Source: Leptospira dzoumogneensis
GTDB lineage: Bacteria; Spirochaetota; Leptospiria; Leptospirales; Leptospiraceae
Direction: 5' to 3'
Assembly (NCBI RefSeq): GCF_004770895.1
Contig: NZ_RQHS01000010.1
Span: 248,001 to 312,000, forward strand
Length of the DNA stretch: 64,000 nucleotides
In this document: in pieces, positions 19,597 to 30,818 of the stretch
Position numbering within the stretch: position 1 is the first letter of the stretch
How the letters are laid out: every line of letters starts with the position of its first letter
Translations under genes and position numbers: made by a program
The notes under the pieces: model-generated
The model's database searches: none
Told to the model about the DNA's origin: nothing
What the model saw: the letters and a program-made list of their open reading frames with translations, nothing else

Positions 19597-19608
19597 GAGG
19601 AGAAAGTC

Positions 19609-19896
19609 ATGGCGATTAAACCGCTAGGTGACCGTGTTTTGGTCGAGCCTAAACAAGAAGCTGAAGAAAAGATCGGCAGCATCTTCGTTCCTGATACGGC
19701 TAAAGAAAAACCGCAAGAGGGAAAAGTTGTAGAAGTAGGAAGCGGACGTTATGAAGACGGAAAGCTTATACCGCTAGAAGTGAAAGCCGGTGACGTCGTT
19801 CTGTACGGCAAATATTCCGGAACTGAAATTAAATCCGAAGGTAAAGAATACTTAATCATCCGCGAAAGCGACATTCTTGCCATCGTGAAAAAGTAA
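19609..19896 (+). CDS. groES: co-chaperonin GroES
   Basis: A 95-residue co-chaperonin that caps GroEL. The family pattern is intact: [12 protein letters not shown] at the start, the mobile loop [20 protein letters not shown], then [32 protein letters not shown] and a final [15 protein letters not shown] is eight bases before the ATG. It is the first gene of a groES-groEL operon (18 bases between genes) under two CIRCE sites, so heat-shock control by HrcA is expected. The hrcA gene is not in the window. Confidence 0.98.
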   Translation: MAIKPLGDRVLVEPKQEAEEKIGSIFVPDTAKEKPQEGKVVEVGSGRYEDGKLIPLEVKAGDVVLYGKYSGTEIKSEGKEYLIIRESDILAIVKK

Positions 19897-21555
<1,659 letters not shown>

Positions 21556-21584
21556 TCTTGCCCTCTTTCCTTTCGGAAAAGTTA

Positions 21585-21616
21585 AAAGCCGGGGTTGAAC
21601 AACCTCGGCTTTTTTA
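21585..21616 (+). terminator. rho-independent terminator of groESL
   Basis: AAGCCGGGGTT and AACCTCGGCTT pair around a GA loop with a wobble, followed by TTTTTATT. It also abuts the stop codon of the convergent giant gene (21617), and its flanking A-run lets it work from the other side too. Confidence 0.88.
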
Positions 21617-24600
21617 TTATAACTTGATGCTGAACACCCTATCGATCTCTTTTCCGTCCTTAGTGATCGTATGACTATATAAGATATGTAGAATAGAGTA
21701 TTTGCTGTATTTAGTCTTGGTCTCGTATTCCCAATCCCATAGAAGTCCTCCCATTCCTGGGATTGCCAAAATTCCCATCGCATGCAAGCCGTTCATATTA
21801 TTTCCGTACTGTCTATAGTAGAATAATCCGGGACCTACAAGCATCAGATCTTCTTCTTTGGAAATTTTTTGGTTTCTATAATACAATAATCCTAAACCGA
21901 GCATATCGAATCTTCCGTCTTTTTCGGAAGAGAAATATCCTAGGACCGGAGGGATCAAAGTTGCAGTTCCGGAAGGATCAGAATGATAATAGGCTACAGG
22001 AAGGAAATTGGCGAGAGTCTCTTCCGGAGTGGACTTCCAACGAAGCCAAAGCAGATTCGTATCCGAATAATCATTTCGTCTTTCATATCCACCGAGAAGC
22101 CCCCCAAGAACAGCCACTCTAGTCCTTTCCTCTTCTACTTCCGTATGGATCAAACCTAGGAATAAATTGAAGTTCCTACGTTTCAAATAGGTTTCTTTAT
22201 TTATATCAAAAATCCCCGCAAGTCCCCAGCGGTCCCAATCGCTGTCCTTATAACTATAAAAGCCGAATGCAAACCAGAATCTTGACTCTTTACTTTTCCT
22301 ATAAAATGCGAGAGGAGCCAGACCGTAAGCGGTACGTTCCGGGTTATCCAAATAAAAAGCGGGACCGACCACTAATCTTTCTAAACCGGAATTCCCGGAT
22401 TTATAATCGGTAATTAACAAAAAGTTTAAGTGTTTTTCTTTTCTGAAAGGATCGTTTGCGGATTCAAATCTATATATAGGGAAAAGATAAGATTTGAAAT
22501 ACATACTAGTCGTTTCTTCTTTTTTAAGATCCTTAACGGTATGCAATGTATTCGAAAAAAGGAAAAATGCGCTAAAATCCCTCCACTGATCTACAACCTT
22601 ATCCGCACTTCCTTCCTTAGGTAAAACGGATTCGTATTTTGAATAATCGATCAACTTTAGGAATGTTATCTCTCTCTTGGAATATTCCTTATTTTCCGAG
22701 TTTTGTTTTTCGGAATATGTGTACATGAAAGGAAAATAGAAAGAAGAACTAGATTCCAGAGTTTTACTTCCGGAAGAGGAAAAAATCCCGAATGGATTCA
22801 CATTAAAGGAATTCCAACTCCCCGTCTGGAATTCAGTCTTATCCGAATAATATAGAAGTCCCCAGGTGACCCTTTTTTTAAATAAATTCGGAATATTTTT
22901 TTCCCGATTGGAATAGAAAGGATAGATCGCAAAAGAACTCTCTTGGTCCGAACCTGAACCGCTTAATAGTCCTAATATATTCCATCCGGAGCCGTTTCCT
23001 TTTTTATAACCGTAATAAAGAATAGGCACAGTTGTATAACTTTCTAGGACCTTCTCCCCTTCCTTCTCCGAACCGGAAAAATAAAAAGGAAATAAATGGA
23101 AGTAACTAGAAGTCCTTTCCCCGTTTTTTTCTTCAGAAGAAGAAACCAGACCTAGGAAATTTCCTTTAGAAACGGAAGGAGAAGATTCATTATAATATAC
23201 TAATATAAAAAGCGTACTTTCCGTGGTGTTTCGTTTATAGTAGATCGTAGGGAAAAACAAAAAGTCCACCTTAGTAGCTTGTTCCGAAGTTTCGGAAGCT
23301 CCCTTATATCTGGAATAATAATAGAATGGGGTGAGTAAAGAAGAGGATTCCTCTCCGTTCAATTCTTTCTTATTGGAATAAGCGGATAATAAAGTATAAA
23401 ACTTGGATACATAAGCTTCTTCAGATGGAACTCTGATCTTAGAACCAAATCTCAAATAAATTGGTATGAAGAGACTATAGGATTTTTCTTGGAATAGATC
23501 CTGATCTCGGCTGGATTCGGTCCCGGAATGAAATAAAAATAATAGTACTGGCAAAGAATGAAAAGATTCGGTAGTAGTATTTCCTTCTACGATCTGTTTT
23601 CTATAATATAAAGGAGAAATTGTGCGGGAATGATCTTTAGACTCGTCATGAGCAACAAACGGAAAGATCCTAAATCCCCAAGAATCCGGTGAATAATACA
23701 AACGTGTGAGAGGCCAGAGAACTGAATAGTCTCTCACTTCTCCCTGTTTTCCCCTTAGGAAACCGAAAAGAAGATAAGACTCCTGAAAATCCGATCCTTT
23801 ATCTTGGCGAGCATATATAGGTAGAACTGCCCCGACTGCAAAATAAGAATCATCCGCAATTTTGCTCGAGAAATAAAAAGGAAAAAATGTGTATACCTTA
23901 TCCGAGTTTTCTTTGGACCAAGAATACCATGCTAAAGGAAGAAGACGGATATGTCGTCTATCGTCTCCTCTTTCATAGCTGAATATCCCGAATAGAGCAC
24001 TAACTCCCCAGAAAGAACGGGAACTTTCCCTTGTTAAAGTTTTGTATTTATTTAAACCGTCCTTCTCTTCTTTCTTTTCCACGGCGACTTCCTTTTTGAT
24101 CGTTTCAATAGGGATCTCTTCCGCAGGATGTTCAGCCTTCCAAAATTCTAATCTTTTCTTAGAGATAGAGGACCTGGTAGAAATACTGAAAAGATTATAA
24201 AATAAGGAAGCATCAGTATCCAAATAATAATCTTTTTCCGTAGCTCCCGCCCCTGCCCCGAATTTCCCTATGGTTTCAGTAGAAGAATATGCGAGTACAA
24301 GTTCGAGAGATTTATCCGCTTCTTCGTAATTTAAGTAAAAAGGGAGTACAATTTTTCCTTTATTGCGCGGATTATTCCAATTCCAGTAGAAAAGAAGTTT
24401 AGTGGTAAATTCCTCCTTATGGACCTTATCTATATTCGTAAACCATAATAAAGGCCATATCCATGTGTTCTCTTTTTCCGCGGACGTATTCCTATAATGA
24501 AGAAGGCCGAAATGTTTATGATCATCCTCATCATTTCCGAACTTCAGGAACAAAGGTAAAACCAGATGAAAACTGTCCCTTTTATAAAAATAGAAAGGAA

Positions 24601-26581
24601 ACAAATAAGTATATCTTGGATCCCCTGCCTTATCAAATCCTCTACCTACAAGCCCCAGAACATTCCAATAAGAATATTCGTTTGTGTTATTTGAAAAATA
24701 GAAAGGGTAGATCCTTCTTCTGGATTCCTGGTCAGTATCATATCTTTCATACAAAGTGATCAGGGAATAATTTTCGAATTTTGTCTTATATTCTTTCGAA
24801 TAAGATAAGGGGGTTATAAGCTCTTTGTATTCCGAAGTATCGTTCCATTGAAAAATCGGAAGAAGTGTATAACTTTCGGACTTAGCATCCTGCCAAGAGT
24901 CCCTATAAAAATACCAGAACGGAAATAGGATCCATCTTTCATATTGATCGCCGATCTCGCTCTTTCTGGAATAAAATGGACCTACCCAAGTCCTAGTCTT
25001 ATTCCAATAAGTGAATAAAGGAATGATCCAAGTGTATTCGTTCCCGGCCTGGTTTCCTTTTGCCCATAAAGGGAAAAAATGAAAATATTCATTGTATTTA
25101 TAGAACAAAAGAGGGAAGAAAAATCCCCGCTGAAATTTTCCCTGTTCATCCCAAGAAAGATAAGTATTGATAAAATAATTCTGAGAGGCTTCCTTTTCTT
25201 TATTTCTATAAAAAAGGAGCCAAGAAAATAAAGTAGTCCTCTTGGATAGATCCGAAGAAGAATAATAAAAGATCGGAGTGATGAACTTGGACTCATCCGG
25301 TTTAAAGGAATAATAATAGATCGGGAAAAATAATGATTTAGAGGAACCGTTCCAATCTTTTGTATAATAAAAATTTAAAACATAAAGATCCATATCCGTT
25401 GCAGTCCGGTTATAATAGAATGGAAGAACTGCCCCGAACTTGCTGGTTCCATTATCGAAATAAAAAGGGAACACATAAAGAGATTCGTTTTTCTTATGGA
25501 ACATCAAAGGAAATAGATAAGAGGAAGAATAATCTCCCTTCTCGTTGGAGGTCCAACCGCTGATCAACGCCAGATTTGTTTCGGATTTTCCTCCCTTCTC
25601 CCATTTCCTATTAAATAGGATCGGGATATTCGCAGTATAATTCTGCAATTCACCGTTATGATAACTTCGATTTAAGAAGAAGAGTAAATAATAGGAAAAT
25701 TTTTCCTCTTCTTTTCCCCCTCCTCCTAATTGAGGGGTTTCCTTCCAAGTCTGACCGAAAAGTGGAGTAAGAAGGGAACCTTCTTCTCCCGAATTCAAAG
25801 AATTATAAGAGAACAAAGGGAAGATCGTAAAATGAAAATCCTCCTTATCAGAATAAGAATTATATAATGTATTATAGAAGAAGATCGGGAAAAAAGTGAA
25901 ATTGAATTTTCTTTTTCCCGAACCCCAATACACCAAAGGAAGAATGGAACCGTAGGAAGATTCTCTGTCTTCTCCCCAATGAAAGATCAGAAAATGATTC
26001 CAATCATCATTCAAGTTCCGATTTCGAAAATATAAAAAAGGGACAGCAAAGTAAAACGATTCTTCCTTACCACTCTCAATCGTTTTACTTCTACCGAACA
26101 AAGGAAGAAAAGAAGGAAAGGATAACCAACTTTCCGAAAATTTTTCCCCTCTGGATTCGTACGAGTTATAGTGAAATAAAGAATAGTTTACTTCATAATT
26201 GGACTGAGGGTCCTGGATACGCTGCGCATAATAAATAGGGAAAAAATAAGATTTATATGAATTATTTTGTTTTGCAGATATATGATCGAATAAAGGAAAA
26301 AAACTGATCTGTTTGAACTTAGGATAATCAGTGTAAGTGAAAAGGACCAGAACATCCAAGGAGTAATGCGGTCCCCAATTCTCTATACTCGCAAACGGAG
26401 AAAATTTGAAAGTATATTTATCTTCTTTATCACTTCCTAAGATTGGCTTCTTTTCGGAAGTTAAAGTATCGAAATAATCCACCGCTTGGATCTCGGAAGA
26501 AAAACAAAGGAGAAGGACCGAAAAAGAAAGAATAACACTCCCGATTTTAGTGGAAAAAATTTTGAAAAAATCCCTAATCAT
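21617..26581 (-). CDS. giant secreted aromatic-repeat protein, 1654 aa
   Basis: I do not recognise a named family. An N-terminal hydrophobic segment ending SSEIQAVDYF (about residue 35) looks like a signal peptide. The rest is built from about 45 degenerate units, each with a hydrophobic-Pro-aromatic core such as FFPIYYY, VLPFYYN, LFPFYFY or ITPIFYY, set between polar, Ser/Lys/Glu-rich stretches 15-30 residues long. Units are dense in residues 60-760 and 870-1650; the interval 790-860 is a charged, non-repetitive linker. Alternating beta-strand character suggests an outer-membrane barrel or a beta-solenoid. Tyr, Phe and Trp content is very high. It ends a tight gene cluster and overlaps the DUF167 gene by eight bases. 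Confidence 0.85.
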   Translation of the reverse strand: MIRDFFKIFSTKIGSVILSFSVLLLCFSSEIQAVDYFDTLTSEKKPILGSDKEDKYTFKFSPFASIENWGPHYSLDVLVLFTYTDYPKFKQISFFPLFDHISAKQNNSYKSYFFPIYYAQRIQDPQSNYEVNYSLFHYNSYESRGEKFSESWLSFPSFLPLFGRSKTIESGKEESFYFAVPFLYFRNRNLNDDWNHFLIFHWGEDRESSYGSILPLVYWGSGKRKFNFTFFPIFFYNTLYNSYSDKEDFHFTIFPLFSYNSLNSGEEGSLLTPLFGQTWKETPQLGGGGKEEEKFSYYLLFFLNRSYHNGELQNYTANIPILFNRKWEKGGKSETNLALISGWTSNEKGDYSSSYLFPLMFHKKNESLYVFPFYFDNGTSKFGAVLPFYYNRTATDMDLYVLNFYYTKDWNGSSKSLFFPIYYYSFKPDESKFITPIFYYSSSDLSKRTTLFSWLLFYRNKEKEASQNYFINTYLSWDEQGKFQRGFFFPLLFYKYNEYFHFFPLWAKGNQAGNEYTWIIPLFTYWNKTRTWVGPFYSRKSEIGDQYERWILFPFWYFYRDSWQDAKSESYTLLPIFQWNDTSEYKELITPLSYSKEYKTKFENYSLITLYERYDTDQESRRRIYPFYFSNNTNEYSYWNVLGLVGRGFDKAGDPRYTYLFPFYFYKRDSFHLVLPLFLKFGNDEDDHKHFGLLHYRNTSAEKENTWIWPLLWFTNIDKVHKEEFTTKLLFYWNWNNPRNKGKIVLPFYLNYEEADKSLELVLAYSSTETIGKFGAGAGATEKDYYLDTDASLFYNLFSISTRSSISKKRLEFWKAEHPAEEIPIETIKKEVAVEKKEEKDGLNKYKTLTRESSRSFWGVSALFGIFSYERGDDRRHIRLLPLAWYSWSKENSDKVYTFFPFYFSSKIADDSYFAVGAVLPIYARQDKGSDFQESYLLFGFLRGKQGEVRDYSVLWPLTRLYYSPDSWGFRIFPFVAHDESKDHSRTISPLYYRKQIVEGNTTTESFHSLPVLLFLFHSGTESSRDQDLFQEKSYSLFIPIYLRFGSKIRVPSEEAYVSKFYTLLSAYSNKKELNGEESSSLLTPFYYYSRYKGASETSEQATKVDFLFFPTIYYKRNTTESTLFILVYYNESSPSVSKGNFLGLVSSSEEKNGERTSSYFHLFPFYFSGSEKEGEKVLESYTTVPILYYGYKKGNGSGWNILGLLSGSGSDQESSFAIYPFYSNREKNIPNLFKKRVTWGLLYYSDKTEFQTGSWNSFNVNPFGIFSSSGSKTLESSSSFYFPFMYTYSEKQNSENKEYSKREITFLKLIDYSKYESVLPKEGSADKVVDQWRDFSAFFLFSNTLHTVKDLKKEETTSMYFKSYLFPIYRFESANDPFRKEKHLNFLLITDYKSGNSGLERLVVGPAFYLDNPERTAYGLAPLAFYRKSKESRFWFAFGFYSYKDSDWDRWGLAGIFDINKETYLKRRNFNLFLGLIHTEVEEERTRVAVLGGLLGGYERRNDYSDTNLLWLRWKSTPEETLANFLPVAYYHSDPSGTATLIPPVLGYFSSEKDGRFDMLGLGLLYYRNQKISKEEDLMLVGPGLFYYRQYGNNMNGLHAMGILAIPGMGGLLWDWEYETKTKYSKYSILHILYSHTITKDGKEIDRVFSIKL

Positions 26582-26813
26582 AAACTTCTAGAAGTTTTAA
26601 CTTACTCTTTTCTCCCTTCAGAATTTTTACTTTAGAAGGAGCCAGTCCCAATTCTGCCGCGACGGCTCGAACCACTGCGTCATTCGCCTTACCTTCGGTA
26701 GCCGGTGCTTTTACGGCAACGATCCAAACACCGTCGTCCCCTTTAGTTACGGACGGTTTTTTAGAATTCGGTTTTACCCTGACCTGAATTTTCACCGCGG
26801 ATCTTCCGGGCAA
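26574..26813 (-). CDS. DUF167 (YggU-like) protein
   Basis: A 79-residue protein of the DUF167 family: VKIQVRVKPNSKKPSV, then WIVAVKAPATEGKANDAVVRAVAAELG and VKILKGEKSKLKLLEV. These features (KPNSK, PxxGKAN, LxxG.SxxK) define the family. Its fold is known but its function is not firmly established. It starts two bases after the murJ stop, and its 3' end overlaps the start of the giant repeat gene by eight bases, so translational coupling is likely. Confidence 0.92.
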   Translation of the reverse strand: MPGRSAVKIQVRVKPNSKKPSVTKGDDGVWIVAVKAPATEGKANDAVVRAVAAELGLAPSKVKILKGEKSKLKLLEVYD

Positions 26814-26815
26814 AA

Positions 26816-28405
26816 TTACTTCTTACGAAATATTTTTCCAGCTATTAACCTTATCTCTTCCAGACCCAAAAGCAGACTGATCAGGAAAAAAATTGCCATA
26901 CCAGGAAGGATGGCAGCACAAAGCGAGATTCTGGAAGAATTCGCATAACTTAGGCCTTTTTCGGAAAGAAAAGCCAAAGCCCAAGAATGGATCATTTCTT
27001 TATAGAAGAATAAAAATGCACCCATGCAGAATAGTGGCAGGATCAATTTTACAATTTTGGAAAGAAAACCTTCCCACGGAAAAGAGACATTATGCTTTTT
27101 TAAGTAACTAGAAAGTAAGGTCCAAGTTACCACAGTTGATACGGCGGAAGACAATGCGATCGCGGAATGTTTTAGAAAAAAGATCAAAGAAAAGTTCAAG
27201 GTCAGATTCAGTACAAATGTGAATGCTTGGACCCTCAAAGGAGTTTTAGTATCTTGGAATGCGTAATATGTAGATATCAAAACTTTATTCATGCTGTAAA
27301 ATGGGACCGCTAATGAATAAAAGATCAAAGGTAGGATCGTGGTCTCAGTTGCAATATGATCCCATCTTCCTCCATAATATATGGAATCCAAAATTGGTCC
27401 GGCTAAGATCCCAATCCCCAAAGCAGCGGGCGCAGTTAAAAATCCCGCAAATCCCAAAACTCCCAACATTTCCTTGGGAACCTCGGAATGTTTGTTTTGT
27501 TTCAAAGAAGAAAGTAACGCGGGTAAAGTTGTGGTAGCAAGCGCCACACCTATGATCCCGGTAGGAAGCTGCACTAGTCTCTGGGCATAATCCAAACTAA
27601 CGACTGCGCCTAAGCCCGGATTCGTATTCTGTACATAGTTTGCGAGGAATATATCCACTAAAAGCCCGAGCTGGTAAAAACCGCCTCCGACCGCTGCAGG
27701 CAGCATCAGTTTAAATATTTTTGAAATAGCAGGATGTTTATAATTCCAGGAGAAGATAGGGCCTTCTCCATTTCTGGAAACATACCAGGCCTGGACCCCT
27801 AGTTGTATGATCCCTCCTCCTACGATCGCAAAACAAAGAACTCTCACCTTGGTTAAAAGTTCCCAATCCACGAAAGGGAAAATCCCTAAAAACACGGTGA
27901 GATAACTTAAGTTCAGGATGATAGGAGAAAGAGAAGGAACAAAAAATCTATTTTTGACGTTGGAGATCGCCATATAGATAGAGGACAAACTCGCGGTAAC
28001 GATTAAGAAAAACAGAATATAGGTAAGCTCGACTACAAGCCCGGAATATTCCGCAGTCCCTCCCACAAGGATAGGAAGTGCAAACGGTGAAAATGTAAAA
28101 ACGATTACTACGAAACTAAGAAGGATTACAAAAAGAAAACTTAATACGGCCCCGCTCATCTTCCTTGCGGCGACTACCCCGTCCTTCTCCGCATCCGAAT
28201 ATAAAGGCATGAAGGATTGGGAAAGAGTTCCTTCCGCCAAAAGATTTCGGAACATATTGGGCAATCTATATGCTACTGAAAATGCGGAGGCAATGGTTCC
28301 TGTCCCGAAAGACACCGCCATAAAATGGTCTCGGAACACTCCTAAAATTCTGGAAACGAGGGTGTAAAAAGAAAGAGCGAAACTTCTTCTGGCTGCTTGG
28401 GACAA
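26816..28405 (-). CDS. murJ: lipid II flippase MurJ (MviN)
   Basis: A 529-residue MOP-superfamily transporter with about 14 membrane helices. The N-terminus has the MurJ signature SFYTLVSRILGVFRDHFMA followed by AFSVAYRLPNMFRNLLAEGTLSQSFMPLY. MurJ flips lipid-linked peptidoglycan precursor across the inner membrane. The basic residues of the central cavity (R in SRILG, R in YRLPN) are present. The start appears to be TTG at 28403-28405 with AGGA upstream. It follows the STAS protein by 38 bases and is coupled to DUF167 downstream. Confidence 0.96.
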   Translation of the reverse strand: MSQAARRSFALSFYTLVSRILGVFRDHFMAVSFGTGTIASAFSVAYRLPNMFRNLLAEGTLSQSFMPLYSDAEKDGVVAARKMSGAVLSFLFVILLSFVVIVFTFSPFALPILVGGTAEYSGLVVELTYILFFLIVTASLSSIYMAISNVKNRFFVPSLSPIILNLSYLTVFLGIFPFVDWELLTKVRVLCFAIVGGGIIQLGVQAWYVSRNGEGPIFSWNYKHPAISKIFKLMLPAAVGGGFYQLGLLVDIFLANYVQNTNPGLGAVVSLDYAQRLVQLPTGIIGVALATTTLPALLSSLKQNKHSEVPKEMLGVLGFAGFLTAPAALGIGILAGPILDSIYYGGRWDHIATETTILPLIFYSLAVPFYSMNKVLISTYYAFQDTKTPLRVQAFTFVLNLTLNFSLIFFLKHSAIALSSAVSTVVTWTLLSSYLKKHNVSFPWEGFLSKIVKLILPLFCMGAFLFFYKEMIHSWALAFLSEKGLSYANSSRISLCAAILPGMAIFFLISLLLGLEEIRLIAGKIFRKK

Positions 28406-28443
28406 GAGATCCTACGTGGTCGGTGTTTCCGACAAAAATGAAA

Positions 28444-29148
28444 CTAACCTAATAGTTTCTCCAAGTATCGAACTCCGCCGGTGCGACTCACGTCAAACTG
28501 AATTCCGCAATTAGGACATTGGTGACGACCAAGAGTTTTGATCCTAAGTCTTGCCCTGCAAGATTCGCAATACAAGATCCTTTCTTGGAAACTTCTCGCC
28601 TGCTCCAAAGTATGGTCCAGGTCCTTTCCGATCTGAGTCTTTTCAGCGGGTTCTTGTCCGGGAATTGGAACTGTGCTGATCTCGGGAACATACACATCCG
28701 ACTTACTAAGACTAGAAGAAGGACTGGAATAGAATTGGATCGGTTTCGTTTGTCTAAGAGAAGAAATACTTTCCGACTTCTCGGATAAAGTCCTTCTATC
28801 TTCTATCTTCAAAGAGGAAAGCCAAACTTCCGCTTCTTTTTCATGTGCGAAGAGATTAGGGCTCTTATTTAAACCGAATAATCCTAAAACCAATAATCCT
28901 TCTTCATTCCAATCGCTGTATGCAATATTGCCGCCGAATTTTTCGAAGAAGTTTTTTAATTCCACAAGTGCGGAGATGCCATCCTCTTCTATATATTCGA
29001 TGAGACTAGAATTGACTAGTACTAACCTTTCCCCTTCTTCCCAGCGAGTTTTAATAAAACGCACCAGATCGAATGCGGAATAGGAATCAAGAACCCCTTT
29101 CGGAGTTACTTTCAATATATGTCCCAGTTTTGTAGTATGAATTTCCAA
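28444..29148 (-). CDS. STAS-domain protein with C-terminal zinc ribbon
   Basis: Residues 1-115 look like a STAS (anti-sigma-factor antagonist) domain: LGHILKVTPKGVLDSYSAFDLVRF, then LVLVNSSLIEYIEEDGISALVELKNFF at the usual phosphorylation loop. There the conserved Asp-Ser pair reads EEDGIS. A variable linker (120-185) leads to a CxxC-CxxC zinc ribbon (YCESCRARLRI and HQCPNCGIQF). The start is a TTG (29146-29148) with AGGA nine bases upstream. The upstream membrane sensor ends six bases away, so the two probably work together. Zinc-ribbon and STAS fusion is uncommon; partners are unknown. Confidence 0.8.
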   Translation of the reverse strand: MEIHTTKLGHILKVTPKGVLDSYSAFDLVRFIKTRWEEGERLVLVNSSLIEYIEEDGISALVELKNFFEKFGGNIAYSDWNEEGLLVLGLFGLNKSPNLFAHEKEAEVWLSSLKIEDRRTLSEKSESISSLRQTKPIQFYSSPSSSLSKSDVYVPEISTVPIPGQEPAEKTQIGKDLDHTLEQARSFQERILYCESCRARLRIKTLGRHQCPNCGIQFDVSRTGGVRYLEKLLG

Positions 29149-29154
29149 AAAAGT

Positions 29155-30063
29155 TTATCCTAGATAAATAGCGTCTATAATTTCCGCTTTTTCTCGATTG
29201 ACTGCTTGCGCAGTAGAAGGAGAAGAAGAAACGTTTTCTCTCCAACGGATAGGACCTTGGGTTTGAGCAAAGTCAACCTTCTCCCATAAAGGAGGAGAAG
29301 AAGGATCCGCAATATACTTTCCGTCTTGGGTAAAAGAAGTGCGGACACTCTTAATGAGTAAATGAGAAAATCCTAATATAAGAGCACAGATCAGAGCTAT
29401 GATCGCGTTATTTTGTAAGGTCCACCAGAATAGTTCGGTTTGGATCCTCACAAAATGTGCAAAATTCCCTCTTTCGTATTTCATATGAAGAGAAGCCACT
29501 CTTTCCAATTTTTCAGGGTGGTATACTGCCATGGAAAGAAGAACACTTGGCTCTGAAATTTCAGGGAAATAAGGAGAAACGATCTGCATCAGTTTATCAT
29601 TCTGGAATGTATTCTTATCTCCCAAAAGGATTGGAGTTCCGATCTGCCATTTTCTCAAATGATGAGCAGCGGTATAATTAGTGGATAAAAACTTAGGTTC
29701 AGGTTTTCTTTTTGCCCTTGGATCGGACACATAATCTTCGTTAGACGATGCAAGAACTACTCCCGAATCATCAGTCATACTGATCTCAGAAATGATAAAT
29801 CCTTCTTTATCTCCAGAAGTCACTTTTACAAGTCTAGTGAATGCAAAGTTCAGATCTTCTAATCTGTCCTTGCTTAATTTTCCTTCGCTGGATTTAGAGA
29901 TGGCGCCGATCGTATCTCTGGCTCTTTGGTCCGAAAGATTTTTGATCTGCTCAAAAGAAGCAAGAGAAGATTCCAGAAAGGACCATGCAGAGGCTCCGGC
30001 AGCGATCCCTTCACAAACCAAAAGTGCTAAAATGAAAAATAGAATATGTTTGAAAATTTGCAC
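29155..30063 (-). CDS. membrane protein with extracytoplasmic sensor-like domain
   Basis: A 302-residue protein with two membrane helices (about residues 5-25 and 215-235) flanking a domain of about 185 residues outside the cytoplasm. That domain has the long helix and ISEISMTDDSGVVLASS beta pattern of dCache/PAS-like sensor modules. The cytoplasmic tail of about 65 residues is Ser/Pro-rich and has no kinase, cyclase or HAMP signature, so output must go through a partner. The start is GTG (30061-30063) with GAGAGG upstream. The STAS protein follows six bases downstream and is the obvious candidate partner (inference). Confidence 0.75.
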   Translation of the reverse strand: MQIFKHILFFILALLVCEGIAAGASAWSFLESSLASFEQIKNLSDQRARDTIGAISKSSEGKLSKDRLEDLNFAFTRLVKVTSGDKEGFIISEISMTDDSGVVLASSNEDYVSDPRAKRKPEPKFLSTNYTAAHHLRKWQIGTPILLGDKNTFQNDKLMQIVSPYFPEISEPSVLLSMAVYHPEKLERVASLHMKYERGNFAHFVRIQTELFWWTLQNNAIIALICALILGFSHLLIKSVRTSFTQDGKYIADPSSPPLWEKVDFAQTQGPIRWRENVSSSPSTAQAVNREKAEIIDAIYLG

Positions 30064-30128
30064 CTGAGAACCTCTCTTCTTTTAAAAATCGGCCGATTTC
30101 GGCTTTTTTCTAAAGAATAAAAATCAAT

Positions 30129-30818
30129 TTAGGCGCGAATACCGTCTCTGATTGGCTTTAAATTTTCCAGAAATTTGGTCTGAAAAGTTTGGATCCATTC
30201 CTTCTTTTTATCTTCTCCGCTTGGGAGCCCTAGCTGAGAGACTGAGATCATGGACTTCCAGTCCTGCCCGCAAGGATGGATACATTGAAACGCGGAAAAA
30301 TCATTAGAAACGTTTAGAGCGATCCCGTAGCTGGTAAACCAGGACTTGAATAAAACTCCCATGGAAAGAATTTTGCGATTCGGAGAAGTCGAAAGATAAA
30401 GCCCTGGAGCGTGAGGATTTTTTACCAAATCCAGACCCCAAACTTTCTTTGTGGAATAAATTGCGGATCCAAGTACCTGATCCAGAAATTCCGAGATGGA
30501 AATTTCTCTTTTTTTTAAGTCCAAATGTACATAGGTAACGATCTGTCCTGGCTCATGAGCGGTATAATCCCCTCCTCTTTTTATGTATTGGAGAGAGATA
30601 CCGTGTTCGGAAAGGAAGTCCTCATTTCGGAGAAGATTGTCGATATTATAATTGATCCCCCCGGTAATCGTAAGAGGGTGTTCTAAAAATAGAATCGATT
30701 CCCTTCTATTCTCCCGGGACTTTTCCTGGAAGAGGACGTAATCTTCGTACGGAAGGGGATTTTTCAGGGAAAAAGCCTGCACACTTGTATTATTTATGGA
30801 AAAGCTGCTCGAAGTCAT
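30129..30818 (-). CDS. lipB: octanoyltransferase LipB
   Basis: A 229-residue enzyme that moves octanoate from acyl-carrier protein to lipoyl domains, the first step of lipoate synthesis. The core RGGDYTAHEPGQIVTYVHLDL matches the RGGxxTxHxPGQ family motif. The catalytic lysine lies in NRKILSMGV and the catalytic cysteine in FQCIHPCGQ. The ATG at 30816-30818 has an AAGGAG directly against it, which is too close, so an in-frame GTG at 30780-30782 is a possible alternative. The 5' end overlaps the divergent Panacea-like gene by 23 bases if both ATG starts are right. Confidence 0.92.
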   Translation of the reverse strand: MTSSSFSINNTSVQAFSLKNPLPYEDYVLFQEKSRENRRESILFLEHPLTITGGINYNIDNLLRNEDFLSEHGISLQYIKRGGDYTAHEPGQIVTYVHLDLKKREISISEFLDQVLGSAIYSTKKVWGLDLVKNPHAPGLYLSTSPNRKILSMGVLFKSWFTSYGIALNVSNDFSAFQCIHPCGQDWKSMISVSQLGLPSGEDKKKEWIQTFQTKFLENLKPIRDGIRA

